A stretch of 64,000 nucleotides of DNA from NCBI GenBank assembly GCA_028023455.1, contig JAQFVV010000318.1, positions 374,001 through 438,000 on the forward strand. The letters run 5' to 3'. The notes under the pieces were generated by a model. The model made no database searches. It had not been told where the DNA came from and saw nothing but the letters and a program-made list of their open reading frames with translations. This DNA comes from Epiperipatus broadwayi. Taxonomy: Eukaryota; Onychophora; Udeonychophora; Euonychophora; Peripatidae. A program made the translations under genes and the position numbers. Below are positions 23,690-36,309 of this stretch, in pieces. Each line of letters opens with the position of its first letter. The stretch's first letter is position 1.

Positions 23690-26562
23690 ATATTAAGAGC
23701 AATCATTTGAATTCACTAGATGATTGAGCTAATCTCTCAATAATTGTTTCTGTATCCAATTTATCTTGTAAGATTCTAAGTTCTCATAAGATTAGCCTTG
23801 TCTTTATGATCCTTAGCATTGAAAATGCCCTCTCATATTGGACTTAGGTATCTCATAGTATGCAGATGTCTATATAAAGTCCATAAATTTTATATATTGT
23901 TATGAAGTCTGTTTGAATGCCATAATTTTTAGTACACATGATGGTCACTTGTAACTAGAATACATATTCTCATCATTATTAAAAAGTAATTTTAATACAT
24001 AAAGTTTGAAAAAAAAAATGTGGTTCCATATATCTTGATTTTGCTGATTTTTGGATATACCTTAACAATCCCTCTAATGATTCACTTTCAATGTTTTTCT
24101 CAGCAATAATTTTAAACTCCAACAACACAAATCTTTATACAACTTATTGTATTCTATAAAGCATAAATCTAATGACTGAAAAATATGGTCTATTATTAGG
24201 TTAAACACATTTACTAAAATAATCATCTCATTTATAAGCTCATTTGCCTTTTTTCTTTTTCTTCTGCCTATTATCTATCTGAAAATGTTGTTTTCAATGA
24301 GTCTGTGAAACCAAATTTTGTCAAATATTCATATCTGTTTTTTTCAATTTTTCTGTAGCTGAATCTGCTAAACTCAATGTATCTAAATGACTTGTTTGTA
24401 AGTAACTTGCCAATGTGATTGTAGTCTCCAATATTTACAAGTAAATCCTGTCAATTATTGTTTCAAACTTTAAAAGTCTTTGAAGTAAAATATTTTCTTC
24501 TTATATTTGCATCAAACTTGTATCATTAATAAGCATATCAATAGATTTACAAAGGTAATGACAGCAGCAGCATTAAAACATTCAAATATGGTTGTTTCTG
24601 CATTGGATTTTCCTGATCATCCCATTTCATCAATTAGCTTTAATCATTTCAAATTTTCTTCTCTTAAATGTTTTCCACAACTTTTATTCATACAATTATA
24701 CTTTTATATGATATTTTTACAAAAGTTGCTAACTTTTGAAACAACTTAATAAAAAACTGCTAACATTCAATATTTTGTTCTTTCATTTATTACCAAATTC
24801 AAGACACAGGCTTTGCACTCTATATGAACATGTTAACCAGATACATCAGTAATTTTACTTTGCAAACCATTATAGTAGCTATAGAAACTTGTAGATCCAT
24901 CTGTATTATCAGATAAATATATTTTGGGATCAATTTTAAAATATGGTAATATTTTAATCAATAAATCAGAAAGTCTCTATTTTATACTATCATTACTTGG
25001 CATATGAACAAGTAGTTACAGATATTACTTTTGAGCACATAACAAATATAAATATTAAACTGATTGAAGGGGAGATTATCTTATGATAAATCAACTTGAA
25101 TAGAATATTTTTCTTGAAGAAACTTCATGACTAATTTTTTCTTGTATTATATTTTTTACAAAACTGGATTAACACATGACCTTGAAAAAAAGGTGTTTGT
25201 ATGCTTAACGTCTTTATGATAATTGTCATGAAAATGACAATTCACCACTTCAAAACTTTTTTTTTAATTAATAAAGATACAAAAAAAATTATTTAAGCTT
25301 CCAACATTATCCACAGTGATAAACTATTAAATATTTGTGATATGCTGTTATCGTCAATTCGTGTGAAGTCAAGTTCTAGCTAATATATCTGTAATCATTA
25401 AAGCCATGTGCAAAAAGTGAGAGATTGCAAGTGTTGGAATATTTAAAGTCCAAACAAGATGAACAAAATAAGTATTTTTTAAATAATATGTTAGCTATTT
25501 TCTTAGGACTGAGTCATTTATAATTTTTCATTTCTAGAAATAAGCATCAAATGACAGATCATTTAACAGCTGAGATGGATATTCAGTAAAAAAAACGATC
25601 AGATTTGTTCATCAAAAAACTGTTTCATATTTGCCTGTAATGGGTATGAGATTTCAGCAAGTGATCTTTCAGTTACTTATGCCTGAAGATGTATCTTTAT
25701 ATAACTAGTTGAAGCTATGTGTTCAGATGTCACAACTATATGTAATTCAGATACCAGAAACATGAGGCCAGAAGAAATGGTTAATGAGTAAAATATGTTT
25801 TTGTATTTGTCTCTATATTCAAAGTAACACTCTCCTGTTTTTGTAATTCACAAATTAACAATAATTTTGACTGTAGTGTAAATAAAAGATATTATTTACT
25901 GAACTTGCATAACATACATATATATTATTATTTAAGACTGTAGCTTAAATATATTTACTATGCAATATTTTTATACTAATTTTATATAATGACAAGAAAT
26001 ACATTATATTTAAATTAAAGGGATTAGAGTTACAATATGTACAAAATATTAATTAAATACATATATTTTGTAAAACACATTGAATACAACAAGCATACAA
26101 TGAAGAGTTGATAAATGAAATTGTACAGAGGCTCACCCAAATTTACTGCTATCTTCGCAATGTATGCAATATTTTACTATAAGATTGATTCTGGCTGCAC
26201 ATCAGTATCCTGGAATATGATTTCTAACTAAGCTTTAGTGTGCAGATGCAATAATAAAGATATGAGCCTATATAATGTATGAGTCAGTCTTATATAATCC
26301 AAATCAGAATTATTTTTTGGAGTCATTTATTATACTCTTATATATAAAGTATTCTCAAAAATGATTTTATTAAAATAATATTATAACATAAATTTTAGTA
26401 CATACCAGTAATAATATTAAAATATCTATTATATTTTCAAGCTACTAAAAAGTCATTATCATTTTAAATATTTATGTCATCTTTAAGGGACCCACTTCAT
26501 CAGGAGCCCATAAGGCCCATTTAGAATTAGGCAGTCTGATACCCTGACCAGTCCACCTCTGA
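23690..26562 (-). mobile_element. Second hAT DNA transposon (DUF4371 type), degenerate
   Basis: The right end reads CAGAGGTGGACTGGTCAGGG on the minus strand, a terminus of the kind seen in hAT families that carry a DUF4371 transposase. Inside is a minus-strand transposase relic. The left terminus was not located, so the left boundary is only the end of recognisable coding sequence. Confidence 0.65.
23700..25600 (-). pseudogene. hAT transposase with DUF4371-like region, broken
   Basis: Minus-strand blocks, from N to C: SFDAYF near 25540; DNTDGSTSFYSYYNGLQSKI (about 24855-24915), matching the catalytic-core block with D and YNGLQ; HIECKACVLNLVINE (about 24785-24830), the CxAHxLNLV block with one histidine changed to cysteine; LIDEMG..SGKSNA (about 24610-24640); and ERAFSMLRIIKTRL (about 23785-23830), the C-terminal dimerisation signature. 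This is the usual order of DUF4371/ZMYM1-like hAT transposases. Stops and frameshifts occur between all blocks. Confidence 0.7.
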
Positions 26563-28969
26563 TCATGATTATATTTCCTAAAAAGGAAAATTTTAGTTAA
26601 TGTGTAGTTATTAGTAAATTAATGATCAACAATGCATTTTTATCAATATGCATTTGTTTATTGTTTGATTTATTCAGTGCATGAATTGAAGAAATAGGTT
26701 AATATGCAGTCAATATTAATTTGTTTGCCAATATTAAAAGTCAGTTTTATTTTAGTTTGTTTTAGTTACATCATATATTTTAAATAAAACTTTTTATAAG
26801 AACTATGAAATAATCTTTTACATATACTCTTCTAAGAACAATTTGGTATATCAAATGAATAAGAGTCTTTGTTCTAATTAACAAATTGGTTTTTTTCTGG
26901 TATTCTTTGCCCTATTTAGATATACTGAAATCAACTTGTACAGATGCATGTTATCTTTCTGTATAAAGCTTAAAACTATGATGAATGATTTTCAATATAA
27001 TTTTATTTCATGATATAAATGTAAAACAATGGCATAACAGTTTTAATATTTTTCTCAATATAAGTTGATTTTTTTGAATTTTTAAAATATTGAGTAACTT
27101 TTTTGTTAATTGGCATAACTTGGTGTTTTGTTTTTTTATCAAAAACAAACTTTATTAAACCAGAAAAAAAAATACATAATATTGAATGATAAAATCAATA
27201 GGCAAATTAAAGTTCAATAGACAGAATCTGCCAAGTGTTAACAAGTAAATAAAAAAATAGAATAAAAATACAATTATATATATATATATATATGTCTTTT
27301 CTAAAAAAAAAAGGTAATTTATAATATCCAACCTGGTCTTCAAATGTTAATACGATCAGCTCTTACACCATGTTTGTTTTTTTAAAAAACCAAAGATCAT
27401 TAATGTTATGAGCCATGATATTTCTATTAATGCCATCTAGTTCATGTCTATATATAGTTTGAATTTTGGTTGTTTGAAAATATATTAGTATTAATAAAGT
27501 CATTGAATTTGAAAAAAAAATGTACATGAATTATTACGCTATATTTTGATTGTAAGATTGTACTGTATAAATGAAATTTTCTTTCCATTTTAAACTTGGA
27601 ACTTTAGTGACTGAGTACTAAATGTTTGAAACATATTTTTTCTGTCATTCTTTACTTAAATACTTGATTAGGATATGTTCTCCTGATCTAAAATAAATCG
27701 ATCTTTCATAAATGATTCATTTCAATCTTTATAGCTTCAATATTTCATTGATTCATATTCTTCTTGAAATTATGAATTTTTTTTTTTTTTGCATAGAGTC
27801 GTTACCAACTTCATGGACAAATAAATTTTAATATAGTTGCTATATTTTCAGTGCATTTTAAATAATATTGTGAACAACTTCAGCGACTCATTTTAAAATA
27901 CTATAACATCCTTCTTTTTTTCTTTTTATTTATATAATTTTCAACAGCATTCCTCTAAAAAAGTTTAAATGATGTATTGATGTTGTAATTAATTATTGCT
28001 AATATCATCAGATGTCATTATGTCACAATGAAAATATTTGAAGAAAAGATACTTGTGAGTTTTCCTGTAAACCAAGATGGTAACCTGTATTTTTGATAAA
28101 TATATAGGTTAGAGAGCCTACAATCTACCAAAGTTGTGTTAGTTGTTAAATTAAAACAATTAATAAATTAATTTAAAACAGAATAAAAATAAGAAGCAAT
28201 CTTTATTAAAGATTATTTTTTATGCCAGATGAGAGATATACTCAATAAATAAAGAAGGTTATATTAGTCAAGACACTATTTATTCAATAGTTATGAGCTT
28301 TCCGTTTATAAAAAGTTTATGCATATACATTTTTTTTAAAATAATGTAATTTTTAAATACACCTATATATGTAACTGTACACCACATTCTCTTCTTAATA
28401 AATAGAGTTTTTTAAAACTGTAATTTAACTCTGCACAATAAAATAAAAAATAGCATTTTAGAGGCTGACATAATTTATTACATTAAACTAAAGACATTAA
28501 AATGTCATTTTTTCTAAATCCGCTTTTTTTGATTAGTTCATTGTTTTTGGTTAATTTGTCAAAATGAGGTTGAAAAAAAAAATAGCTTAGGAACTTTTTA
28601 AAATAATTATTAATTATTTCAAAATTTGTTTTATAAAAATTACACAGTATATTCTATATATACACAAAATATGTCTATAAAAAAGCTTTTTTTTTTTTTT
28701 GACTAAACAGTTTGTAAATTTTTTCTCCAATTTGATAGTATATGATTAAAATTTTTAATACATCATATTTAACTAAATTATATTTATTATATCAGTCTTT
28801 ATGTGCTGAGCATATTTATCTTCTTATCAATATTTTCACGTTATTTACATATTTTTGTCATGTACATTTTGGTAAGCAATATTTCGAGGAAATGTGGATA
28901 ATATATGCACTTAAAATCTGTGAAGTTAGCAATTTTTGCCTAGTGCATGCACTTTCAACTACATTATAT
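26563..28969. other. AT-rich non-coding sequence
   Basis: No gene recognised; a (TA)n microsatellite lies near 27271-27292. Confidence 0.45.
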
Positions 28970-29550
28970 TAGTCACAGTCGTGGCAACTGACAAAAGGGA
29001 GAAGATTGCTGGCTTTATTAAAGAAATATGAATGGGTGATTATCATAATTGAATGGATAATTATTTGCTTAAGTAGACCATTTTTAGAGAGGAGAAAGCA
29101 GTAGTCTTTCTTATTAATACTGTTCTTATCTCTAATGATGTGCAGGTCTCTTTTGGGATCACAAATCATATACAAGGTCACATGTTTTCAAATCAACTGT
29201 CATGCTATATATTATGAAGAATCGAAGGCCTACTTGTTTATCTCATTAGCACAAAAACAGTACATATATAACCATGCTCAAACCCAAATGGATACCAAAT
29301 CAATTTTTACATTAATCCACCTTGCCTACACCTACCATCATCATATGACCAGAGTGCAATGATACCAAATGTAAACTGAGAGACCTGGCGCATTGTGAGA
29401 TATAAGAACACTATTAACAAGAAAGACTCTTGCATTCCCCTTTCTACTTAAGCAAATAATTAGCCATTCAATTATGATAATCACCCATTCATATTTCTTT
29501 AATAAAGCCAGAAATCTTCTCCCTTCTGTCAGTTGTTATGACTATGACTA
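28970..29550. mobile_element. Foldback element with long terminal inverted repeats
   Basis: TAGTCACAGTCGTGGCAACT at the left is mirrored by the inverse of AGTTGTTATGACTATGACTA at the right. The arms stay highly similar for about 110 bp (including GGGTGATTATCATAATTGAATGG) and remain alignable to about 180 bp, leaving a non-repeated centre of about 220 bp. The short frames inside are not protein-like. No transposase; a non-autonomous DNA element is likely. The superfamily is not clear because the flanks show only a short AT-rich match. Confidence 0.8.
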
Positions 29551-30364
29551 ATATAGCTTAGTAGAAAGTACACTCTTTTAATATTATTTTGCAAATGTAG
29601 TGAGTATGATTCAATAGTTAAGTAACAAAAATAGTAAAATAGGAATTTTTAAAAAAATCGTAAATTATTTAAAAGATTAAGTTTGGACCATGGATTTTTG
29701 GTAAATGTAAAACATTTATTTGTTAAAAATTATTTATACAATTCCTTACAATAGCAATTAATTTATTAGTTCGTTGTTCACAACCAAAGTAGTGTGTTTC
29801 CTTCATATATTATCTTATAAAAAACCTTAGGTAGATTTTTTGTAACTTTAGATTCGAGTTATGTATATAAAATAAAAATTAATTATACAAATCAAAGTCA
29901 TTAAAATGTGTGAATGATAACTAGCAATGAGCAAGTTTAATTAGTGATGTTTAGTACATAAGAACAATCAAGTAAAAAGTGAAGCAAAACTTTTGAAATC
30001 AGTAGAATTTTTTTTTTTAGTTGACCACAGCTCAATGCACTGTGACAAATATTAGTTACTATACTTACCACTGCATTATTAAGAATAATATTTCAAAAAT
30101 GAAGGATCATAATTATAGTTAAAATTTTTGAATATTATATTATGTTTTGGCTTCAAAGCCAATGTGCACACATTATCTGACCAATGCAGATTATTTCAGG
30201 ATCTTTATTGTTTGCCTATATAATAATATTTAACCATGTAATAAATTTTTCAGAAAATCATGAAACACCAGAAAAGACAGATTAAGTTTTGATTTTTTAA
30301 TCTTAAGTTCATTGAATCTATCATAGCTAAAAAAATGTTAACATTCATTTATTAATGATTAAAT
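29551..30364. other. AT-rich non-coding sequence
   Basis: No gene recognised. Ends at the left copy of the target duplication of the RTE-like element. Confidence 0.45.
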
Positions 30365-30756
30365 AACTGGATTATGGCTGCAGAAAGGAGTTTGCTATTA
30401 ACTGAAAGAAGACCCTTTGATTCCTCTTGGAGGCCTTAAAGGAATCGAGAAAGGCAAATTCCTAATGTCCACTCCATATGTTCTTGTCATTGCAGCTGTT
30501 ATTACTATGTGATTATTCATAAAGCATACGAACATGGATGGGCTGCTCACCAACACACATTAGCCAGAGTGGTGAATTTATTGGCTTTTTACCTCCAAGT
30601 TTAAGAATATTTTTCCAATATATATATAATCATGACAGACAAAAATAACCTATGGCCCTTATTTTCAGGAGGCTGTAAAGTCACCAACCAAGGCAGTGGT
30701 TGGTGGTCAAAGGCAGAGGGTGCTAAGAATCCCCCGATTCCCAACTCAAGCTGCCA

Positions 30757-31640
30757 TTTGATGATGACTTTTTATTTAGGTACTTACAACTGCAAATCAC
30801 TTTCAAGTGAAGGAAGATTGCAATAATTAGCAGAAGAACTGTCTTATATTAAATGGGACATTATTGGACTTTGTGAAGTTAGAAGAAAAGGTGAAGAAAC
30901 AATTGATTTAAAAAGTGGACATGTACTCTACTATAAAGGCACAAATATTGGAAATGCAAGTGGAGTAAAATTCATTATAAATAAAAAATGGAAGAATAAC
31001 ATTGTGGAGATTGATGGTGTATTGGACAGAGTGGCAATATTAGTTTGACAACTTAATAACAGATACCAAATGTAGATAATTCAGGTTTATGCCCCAACAA
31101 GTTCTCATAGTGATGAAGTTATAGAAGATTTTTATATGGATGTACAAAAGGCTTTTTTATCAGAGTAAACAACATTTTAAAATTGTTATGGGAGACTTTA
31201 ATGCTAGAATTGGTAAACAAATGAAAGACGAAAATGCTGTAGGTAATTTTGCTTATGGTAATAAAAATGAGAGAGGACATAGACTTGTGGAGTTTGCAGA
31301 AAAAGAAAAACTTTATATTATGAATTCTTTTTTTGAGAAAAATGTTAAAAGGAAATGGACATGGAAGTATCCAAATGAAGGTACAGCAGAATTGGATTAT
31401 ATTTTGACTAACAGAAAATACAAATTTTAAGATTGTAAAGTTCTTAATAAATTTAACACAGGAAGTGATCATCGATTAGTAAAATGTAAGATACATGTTA
31501 ATGCAAAACTAGAGAGACAATAATTATTAAGAAAAACAATATTTACAGTTGATATTCCTAATCTTCAGAAATATTCTAATGAATTTAAATTAGAACTTAC
31601 AAATTGGTTTCAAGTATTAGTAGATTTTGAACATGATTCA
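30757..31640 (+). pseudogene. APE-type endonuclease domain of RTE-like LINE (broken)
   Basis: This domain nicks target DNA to start reverse transcription. Blocks in order: TYNCKSLSSEG near the start (30780), IKWDIIGLCEVRR (about 30852-30890, with the catalytic glutamate in CEVR), QVYAPTSS (31083-31106), MGDFNARIG (31187-31213), KRKWTWKYPN and LDYIL (about 31347-31410), and GSDHRLVKCKI (about 31461-31493, the catalytic DH pair). It matches the protein often mislabelled 'craniofacial development protein 2-like' in animal genomes. Stops interrupt it after GRLQ, after VAILV, near QM and after KYKF, and the frame changes near 31150-31170. Confidence 0.85.
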
Positions 31641-33494
31641 GATTTGAATGAAATTAATAGGAAAATAATTGATACACTTTTAAAAACTGCAACAAAGATA
31701 GTTGGTAGAAAAAAGCAGCAATTGACCGATAAAATTTCTACTGAAACTAGAGAATTTATGAAGAAAAGAAGTAATATGAGGATATATAACAATGATACAT
31801 TAAAAAAGATTGTATATCTCAAATTTTGTAAAATGGTGAGGAAAAGAGTTGAAAATAATATAAAAAAGTATAACTGAAATAGCAAGGAAAGCTGTAGAAG
31901 AGAATAAAAATCTCAAGAGTGTAAAACAACATTTTGGTATTGGTAGGAAATTTATATCTGCAATAAGAAAAAAAGATGGCATTATTACTAAAAAGAGAGA
32001 TGACATCATGAAATGTGTAGAAGACTTCTATCAAGAATTATATAGTAATAAATAACAAGTACTTCCTATACCTATTATATCTTCTAAATTGCCCAGAATT
32101 TTGATTGAGGAAGTGAGACATGCAATTAAATTTATGAAGAAAGAGAAGGCCCCAGGTAATGATGGAATTATAATTGATATATTAAAAGAAGCAGGTGAAG
32201 AAATAGAATTTTTTTTAGCAAAGTTATATTCCAAATGTCTAAATGATAAAGATGTACCAGATGATTGGAAGAATGCATATTAATATTAATATTTAAAAAA
32301 GGGTGATAAAGAATATATTAGAAATTACAGACCTATCAGTCTTTTATCAATTTTATATAAAATTTTTACTAAAGTAATTACAACTCGTCTACAGAAAACA
32401 CTGGACTTCCACCAACCAAGAGAACAAGCTGGATTTAAAAGTGATTGGACAAATGAATATGAGTTTCCATTATGCTTAGGATTTGTAGATTATGAAAAGG
32501 CATTTGATTCTATAAACATTTTTTCAGTGATTAAAGCATTGGATCATCAAGGTGTAGATCCAGGATATTGTCATATTTTAAAGAATATTTATAAAAATGC
32601 AACAGCAATGATTAGATTACATAATGATAGTAGGAAAGTCAACATTGAGAAAGGTGTAAGACAGGGTGACTCCATATCTCCAAAACTTTTTACAGTAGTG
32701 CTGCAAGAAGTATTTTGTGGATTAAACTGGGAAGCTAAAGGAGTGAAAGTAAATGGAGATTATTTAAATCATTTAAATTTTGCAGATGATGTAGTTGTTT
32801 TTGCAAATAATGCTTTAGAGCTACAGGAAATGTTGCAGGAGTTAACAGATAAATGTTAAAAAGACTATAGTAATGTTTAATAGATTTTCTCAAAATATGA
32901 AAATAAAGATTGATTATGATGAATTAGAAGAAGTTAACAATTACAGATATCTTGGTCAGATTATTAATACAGATGGAAACATAATGGATGAAATTAATCA
33001 TAGAATTAAACTTGGTTGGAGTGCTTTTGGTAAAAATAACTTGATACTAAAAGGAAATATGCCTATGTGTTTGAAAAGGAAGGTTTTTAATGTGTTTTGC
33101 CAGTTTTTACTTATGGATCTGACACGTGGACACTTAATAGAAGATCACTACAGAGACTTCAAAACACTCAAAGAAGTAGGAGAGATGCATGTTGGGAGTA
33201 ACAAGAAGAGATCGAAAATGCAATGCATGGGTAAGAGAACAAACAGCTGTTATTGACCTCATTGAAAAAATTAAAAGACTGAAGTGGAGTTGGGCTGGAC
33301 ATATTGTTAGAAGAGATGATAATAGATGGTCAATTGAAATTTTAAACTGGATTCCAAGAGATTGTAAAAGACCCAGAAAGAGACCACATGTGAGATGGAT
33401 GGATGAAATAAAAAAGTGTGCAGGGGTGATGTGGAGAAGAGAAGTTAAAGATCAGAAAAGATGGATTGATCTTGAAGAGATCTTCATCCTGTAG
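31641..33494 (+). pseudogene. Reverse transcriptase and C-terminal tail of RTE-like LINE (broken)
   Basis: Blocks in order: linker rich in K/E (31644-32040); KAPGNDGI near 32143-32166; GDKEYIRNYRPISLLS (about 32302-32350); EQAGF; GFVDYEKAFDSI (32479-32514, first catalytic aspartate); GVRQGDSISP (about 32656-32685); FADD (32779-32790, catalytic aspartate pair); NYRYLGQI (about 32938-32961); then the C-terminal AGHIVRR and RWMDEIKK motifs (33189-33494). Most of 32302-32859 is open. Relative to the copy at 44-47 kb, about 15-20 codons after EQAGF are missing here. A double stop follows KNAY at 32281, and the last third uses two other frames. Confidence 0.88.
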
Positions 33495-33534
33495 TGGATT
33501 GATAATGGTTGATAATGATGATGAACTGGATTAT

Positions 33535-36300
33535 TTTAAAAGTTGACCATCTAAAAAAAGTTCTGAATTTCCTTCAGAAATATTCAGTTGTAAGAAAATG
33601 AATGCATTAATCATTATAACATTATGCCATTTAGACATCCGAAAAAAAAATTATAAGCATAGATGAAAATAATTATTCTTACTTGGAAATTATAAAACTA
33701 AAAAAAAAAAAAGTAGATGATAATTTATGTTAAATACAATGCTACATTGTTAATGATAACCTAATCAGAAAAAAATACATGGAAAGAAAAAATCATGAAA
33801 CCATTTATAATTTTATGTCACTAACATTTGGGTATATGAAAATCAGATCTGCATGGTTTGGTAGAATAGTTTGGCAAACTCTGAAACTCAAGGTCCATGA
33901 ATAAACGCCTGGGTCTGTTATTATTGGTACTTGAAATTATGAACTCCAAGCAATAAAATAAATCTTTTTTTTTAATTCAAGAATTTAAAAATTTAAGACA
34001 ATTTGTTAAAAAAAAAATATTAATTTTAGTAATAGTAAAAATTTTAAAATTAGACTTGGATTCTAAGCACAATTTTTTATATGAACTGGACAAAATAAAT
34101 GGAACCTGTTATTTCTTCTGGGACTATTATTTAAAAATTGTTTATCACTTATTTGTACTAACATTCGTTTGGGAGCTTCTCCTGTGTCCAAAATGGTGTA
34201 GAGTGTATACTAAATTGATAACTTTAATTCATTAGTAAAGAGTATAATGTTTGGAAAAGTTGATGCTAAATAAAAATCGCCAATTTTGAGACGGGTGGGT
34301 TCCATCACGACAATGAAGTTGTGTCTGAGCTCCTTGAAAAACCAAAAAGATGCTAGGTTAATCTGTCACAGGATTGATGTCAAATTGCAGATTCTTAACT
34401 AAAATCTATATTAAAAAGCTTTCCTTAACTCTATACATTTGAAATTTCAAAAAAAAAATTATAATATTATAAAATCAATTACTATAAAAATAATAGTAGA
34501 AAAAATTAATGAGAATAGATTTAATAAGATAAAAAGGAAATGTAAACTCGATAAAAGTACCCCCCCACACACACACAAAGACTTTATAGAAGCAAATTGT
34601 TGTGAATGTTTGCAATTAGGGATGCATGTTTTTTTTTGTTTTTTTTTTAAAGCAAAACTATTACTTTTTAATAATTTAAAAATACATATTTTTTTTTTTT
34701 ACTTTTCTCTTGAAACTTATTTTAATAACAAATATTTATATGTATACAGATTCGCACTATTAACTCTTTTGATGCCAATTAAAGTATAACATGTGTGTAA
34801 TATGTAATGGATAGCATATACCTAAACTAATATAAACCATGTAACCATATGCTGCATCAATAAAGATTATGTTAAAAGTATATATTTTTATTTTTAACTT
34901 GTTAATTATAGAGTAAAATATGTTAATATTCAATGCATTTTTAAAACCAATTATTTTAAAAAAAAAAAAAAGAGGATGTAGAACGCAATCAACTCTAACA
35001 ATTCGCATAGCGAGTCGAACTTACATAAATTACTTGCGTATTCGTACGATAAATTCTCTTTCCAAAGGCAGATTGAATAATTAGGCAATAACGAATGATA
35101 ATTGACAGAGGTATTTGCCAACCTCTTAACAAAATTTATTATGACGCCTCAAATGAAGAGTTGTATAATAAATGTGAAAGATCCCTACATCATTAAGATA
35201 CAAAAACTTACTTATAAACAATTGCGAAAAACTTACAAAATAATTACTTCAGTCTAAATTTTTCATTTACGATAGATTTCAGCTTATGTAGATTTCAAAT
35301 ATATATATAGTATTAGTGATATACGGGAATTTGTTTTTTGAGTAAAGCTTTTACTTGGCAATTAATGCTTACCAAAGTTAGGTGACATTTTATTTTTTGT
35401 TTTTAGTTAAACATCTTTAAGAATGATTTCTTTTGTAAATCAAGATTTGAAATATAAAATCTCAGACCTTATGAAGCAACAGTCTAGCATCAACTGTTGT
35501 AAACAAATCATAGGGATTCAAATTAAAATCACCTTTCAATAATAACTTCATGATATTTTTTAAATAAAGACCTATATACAGTAAATAGTAGAAAAAATAT
35601 GACAAGATAGCTTTTATGTATATTCAGTAAATACAATAGTAATAATATGACAAAATAAATAACTTTTTTTTTTTGGGGGGGGGGGGCAGGAAACGAGGTA
35701 TTGATTTAGTGATTCTAACTTAAATTAGAACAGAAATAAGATGGAAAGAAAGGTAAATTAAAAAGAAAAAATGAGGACAATAGATCTGCTTATTCACACA
35801 TGTGGGCCTATGATTTGAATTTGAACATGGCATGAAAAAAACAAAAAATATAATTGGCTTGAGATTATTTTTTCAAGTAGCCAGTCATAATAGCCAGTCA
35901 TAAAAAATTAAATTATTAGATATTAAAAGCTATATAATATGTAAATGACTTCTCAAGTATACCGTGCAATAGTCCTATGATAATACTGAACAAAATTTTG
36001 ATGTTTTACAGATTTTGATATGATGTGTAACCCAGCATATGTTAATTAAGTAATTTATAAATTTTAAGATATGATACAGTCAATGAAAGTAGCAGGCACA
36101 TTGACCTATATTTTAATACTATCCAGATCTCATAGTAACAGTGAATAAACAATGACATTGTTGATCTATTATAAGAAATTCCTGTATATCAAATGTAATG
36201 ACCAGGTAGACTATAAAAAATATGCTGATTTAATTTTATTTTTTTTTATTAAGAAAAAAATTAGTGTCAGGTAACTACATTTTGCTGATTACAATAGTTT
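33535..36300. other. AT-rich non-coding sequence
   Basis: No gene recognised. Contains a C/CA microsatellite near 34560-34577 and an adjacent T11-G12 tract at about 35664-35686. Confidence 0.45.
33853..33965 (+). repeat. Possible tRNA-derived SINE-like copy (pair with 19.63 kb)
   Basis: GGTTTGGTAGAATAG, then AAACTCAAGGTCCATG, then TATGAACTCCAAGCAATAAAA match the order of similar blocks at 19632-19735. A pol III-type origin is suggested by the A-box and B-box-like runs; the evidence is two diverged copies only. Confidence 0.3.
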
Positions 36301-36309
36301 TATATAGAA

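Larger units (their letters stand above)
30376..33523 (+). mobile_element. Full-length RTE-like LINE, disabled
   Basis: The 3,148-bp insertion is flanked by the exact 11-mer AACTGGATTAT at 30365-30375 and 33524-33534, a target-site duplication. It carries a 5' leader of about 380 bp, an APE-type endonuclease, a reverse transcriptase and an arginine-rich C-terminal tail, and ends in short TGATAATGATGATGA repeats rather than poly(A), as RTE-clade elements do. The frame changes several times and contains stops, so it cannot move by itself. Three further copies lie in the window (6.8, 15.1 and 44.3-47.1 kb), making this the dominant LINE here. The clade is assigned by motif order and 3' tail, not by phylogeny. 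Confidence 0.88.

Noticed and set aside
28742-28972. 76-codon plus-strand frame before the foldback element
   Set aside because: The translation is a low-complexity string of I/L/F/Y, and the frame ends at the element border by chance.
31119-32234. Minus-strand open frames across the RTE-like element
   Set aside because: They are antisense shadows of the plus-strand endonuclease and reverse transcriptase; their translations are F/L/S/I-rich.
35664-35686. T11-G12 tract as a regulatory or structural signal
   Set aside because: Isolated homopolymers of this kind are common in this window and may include sequencing error; no paired tract or gene lies nearby.
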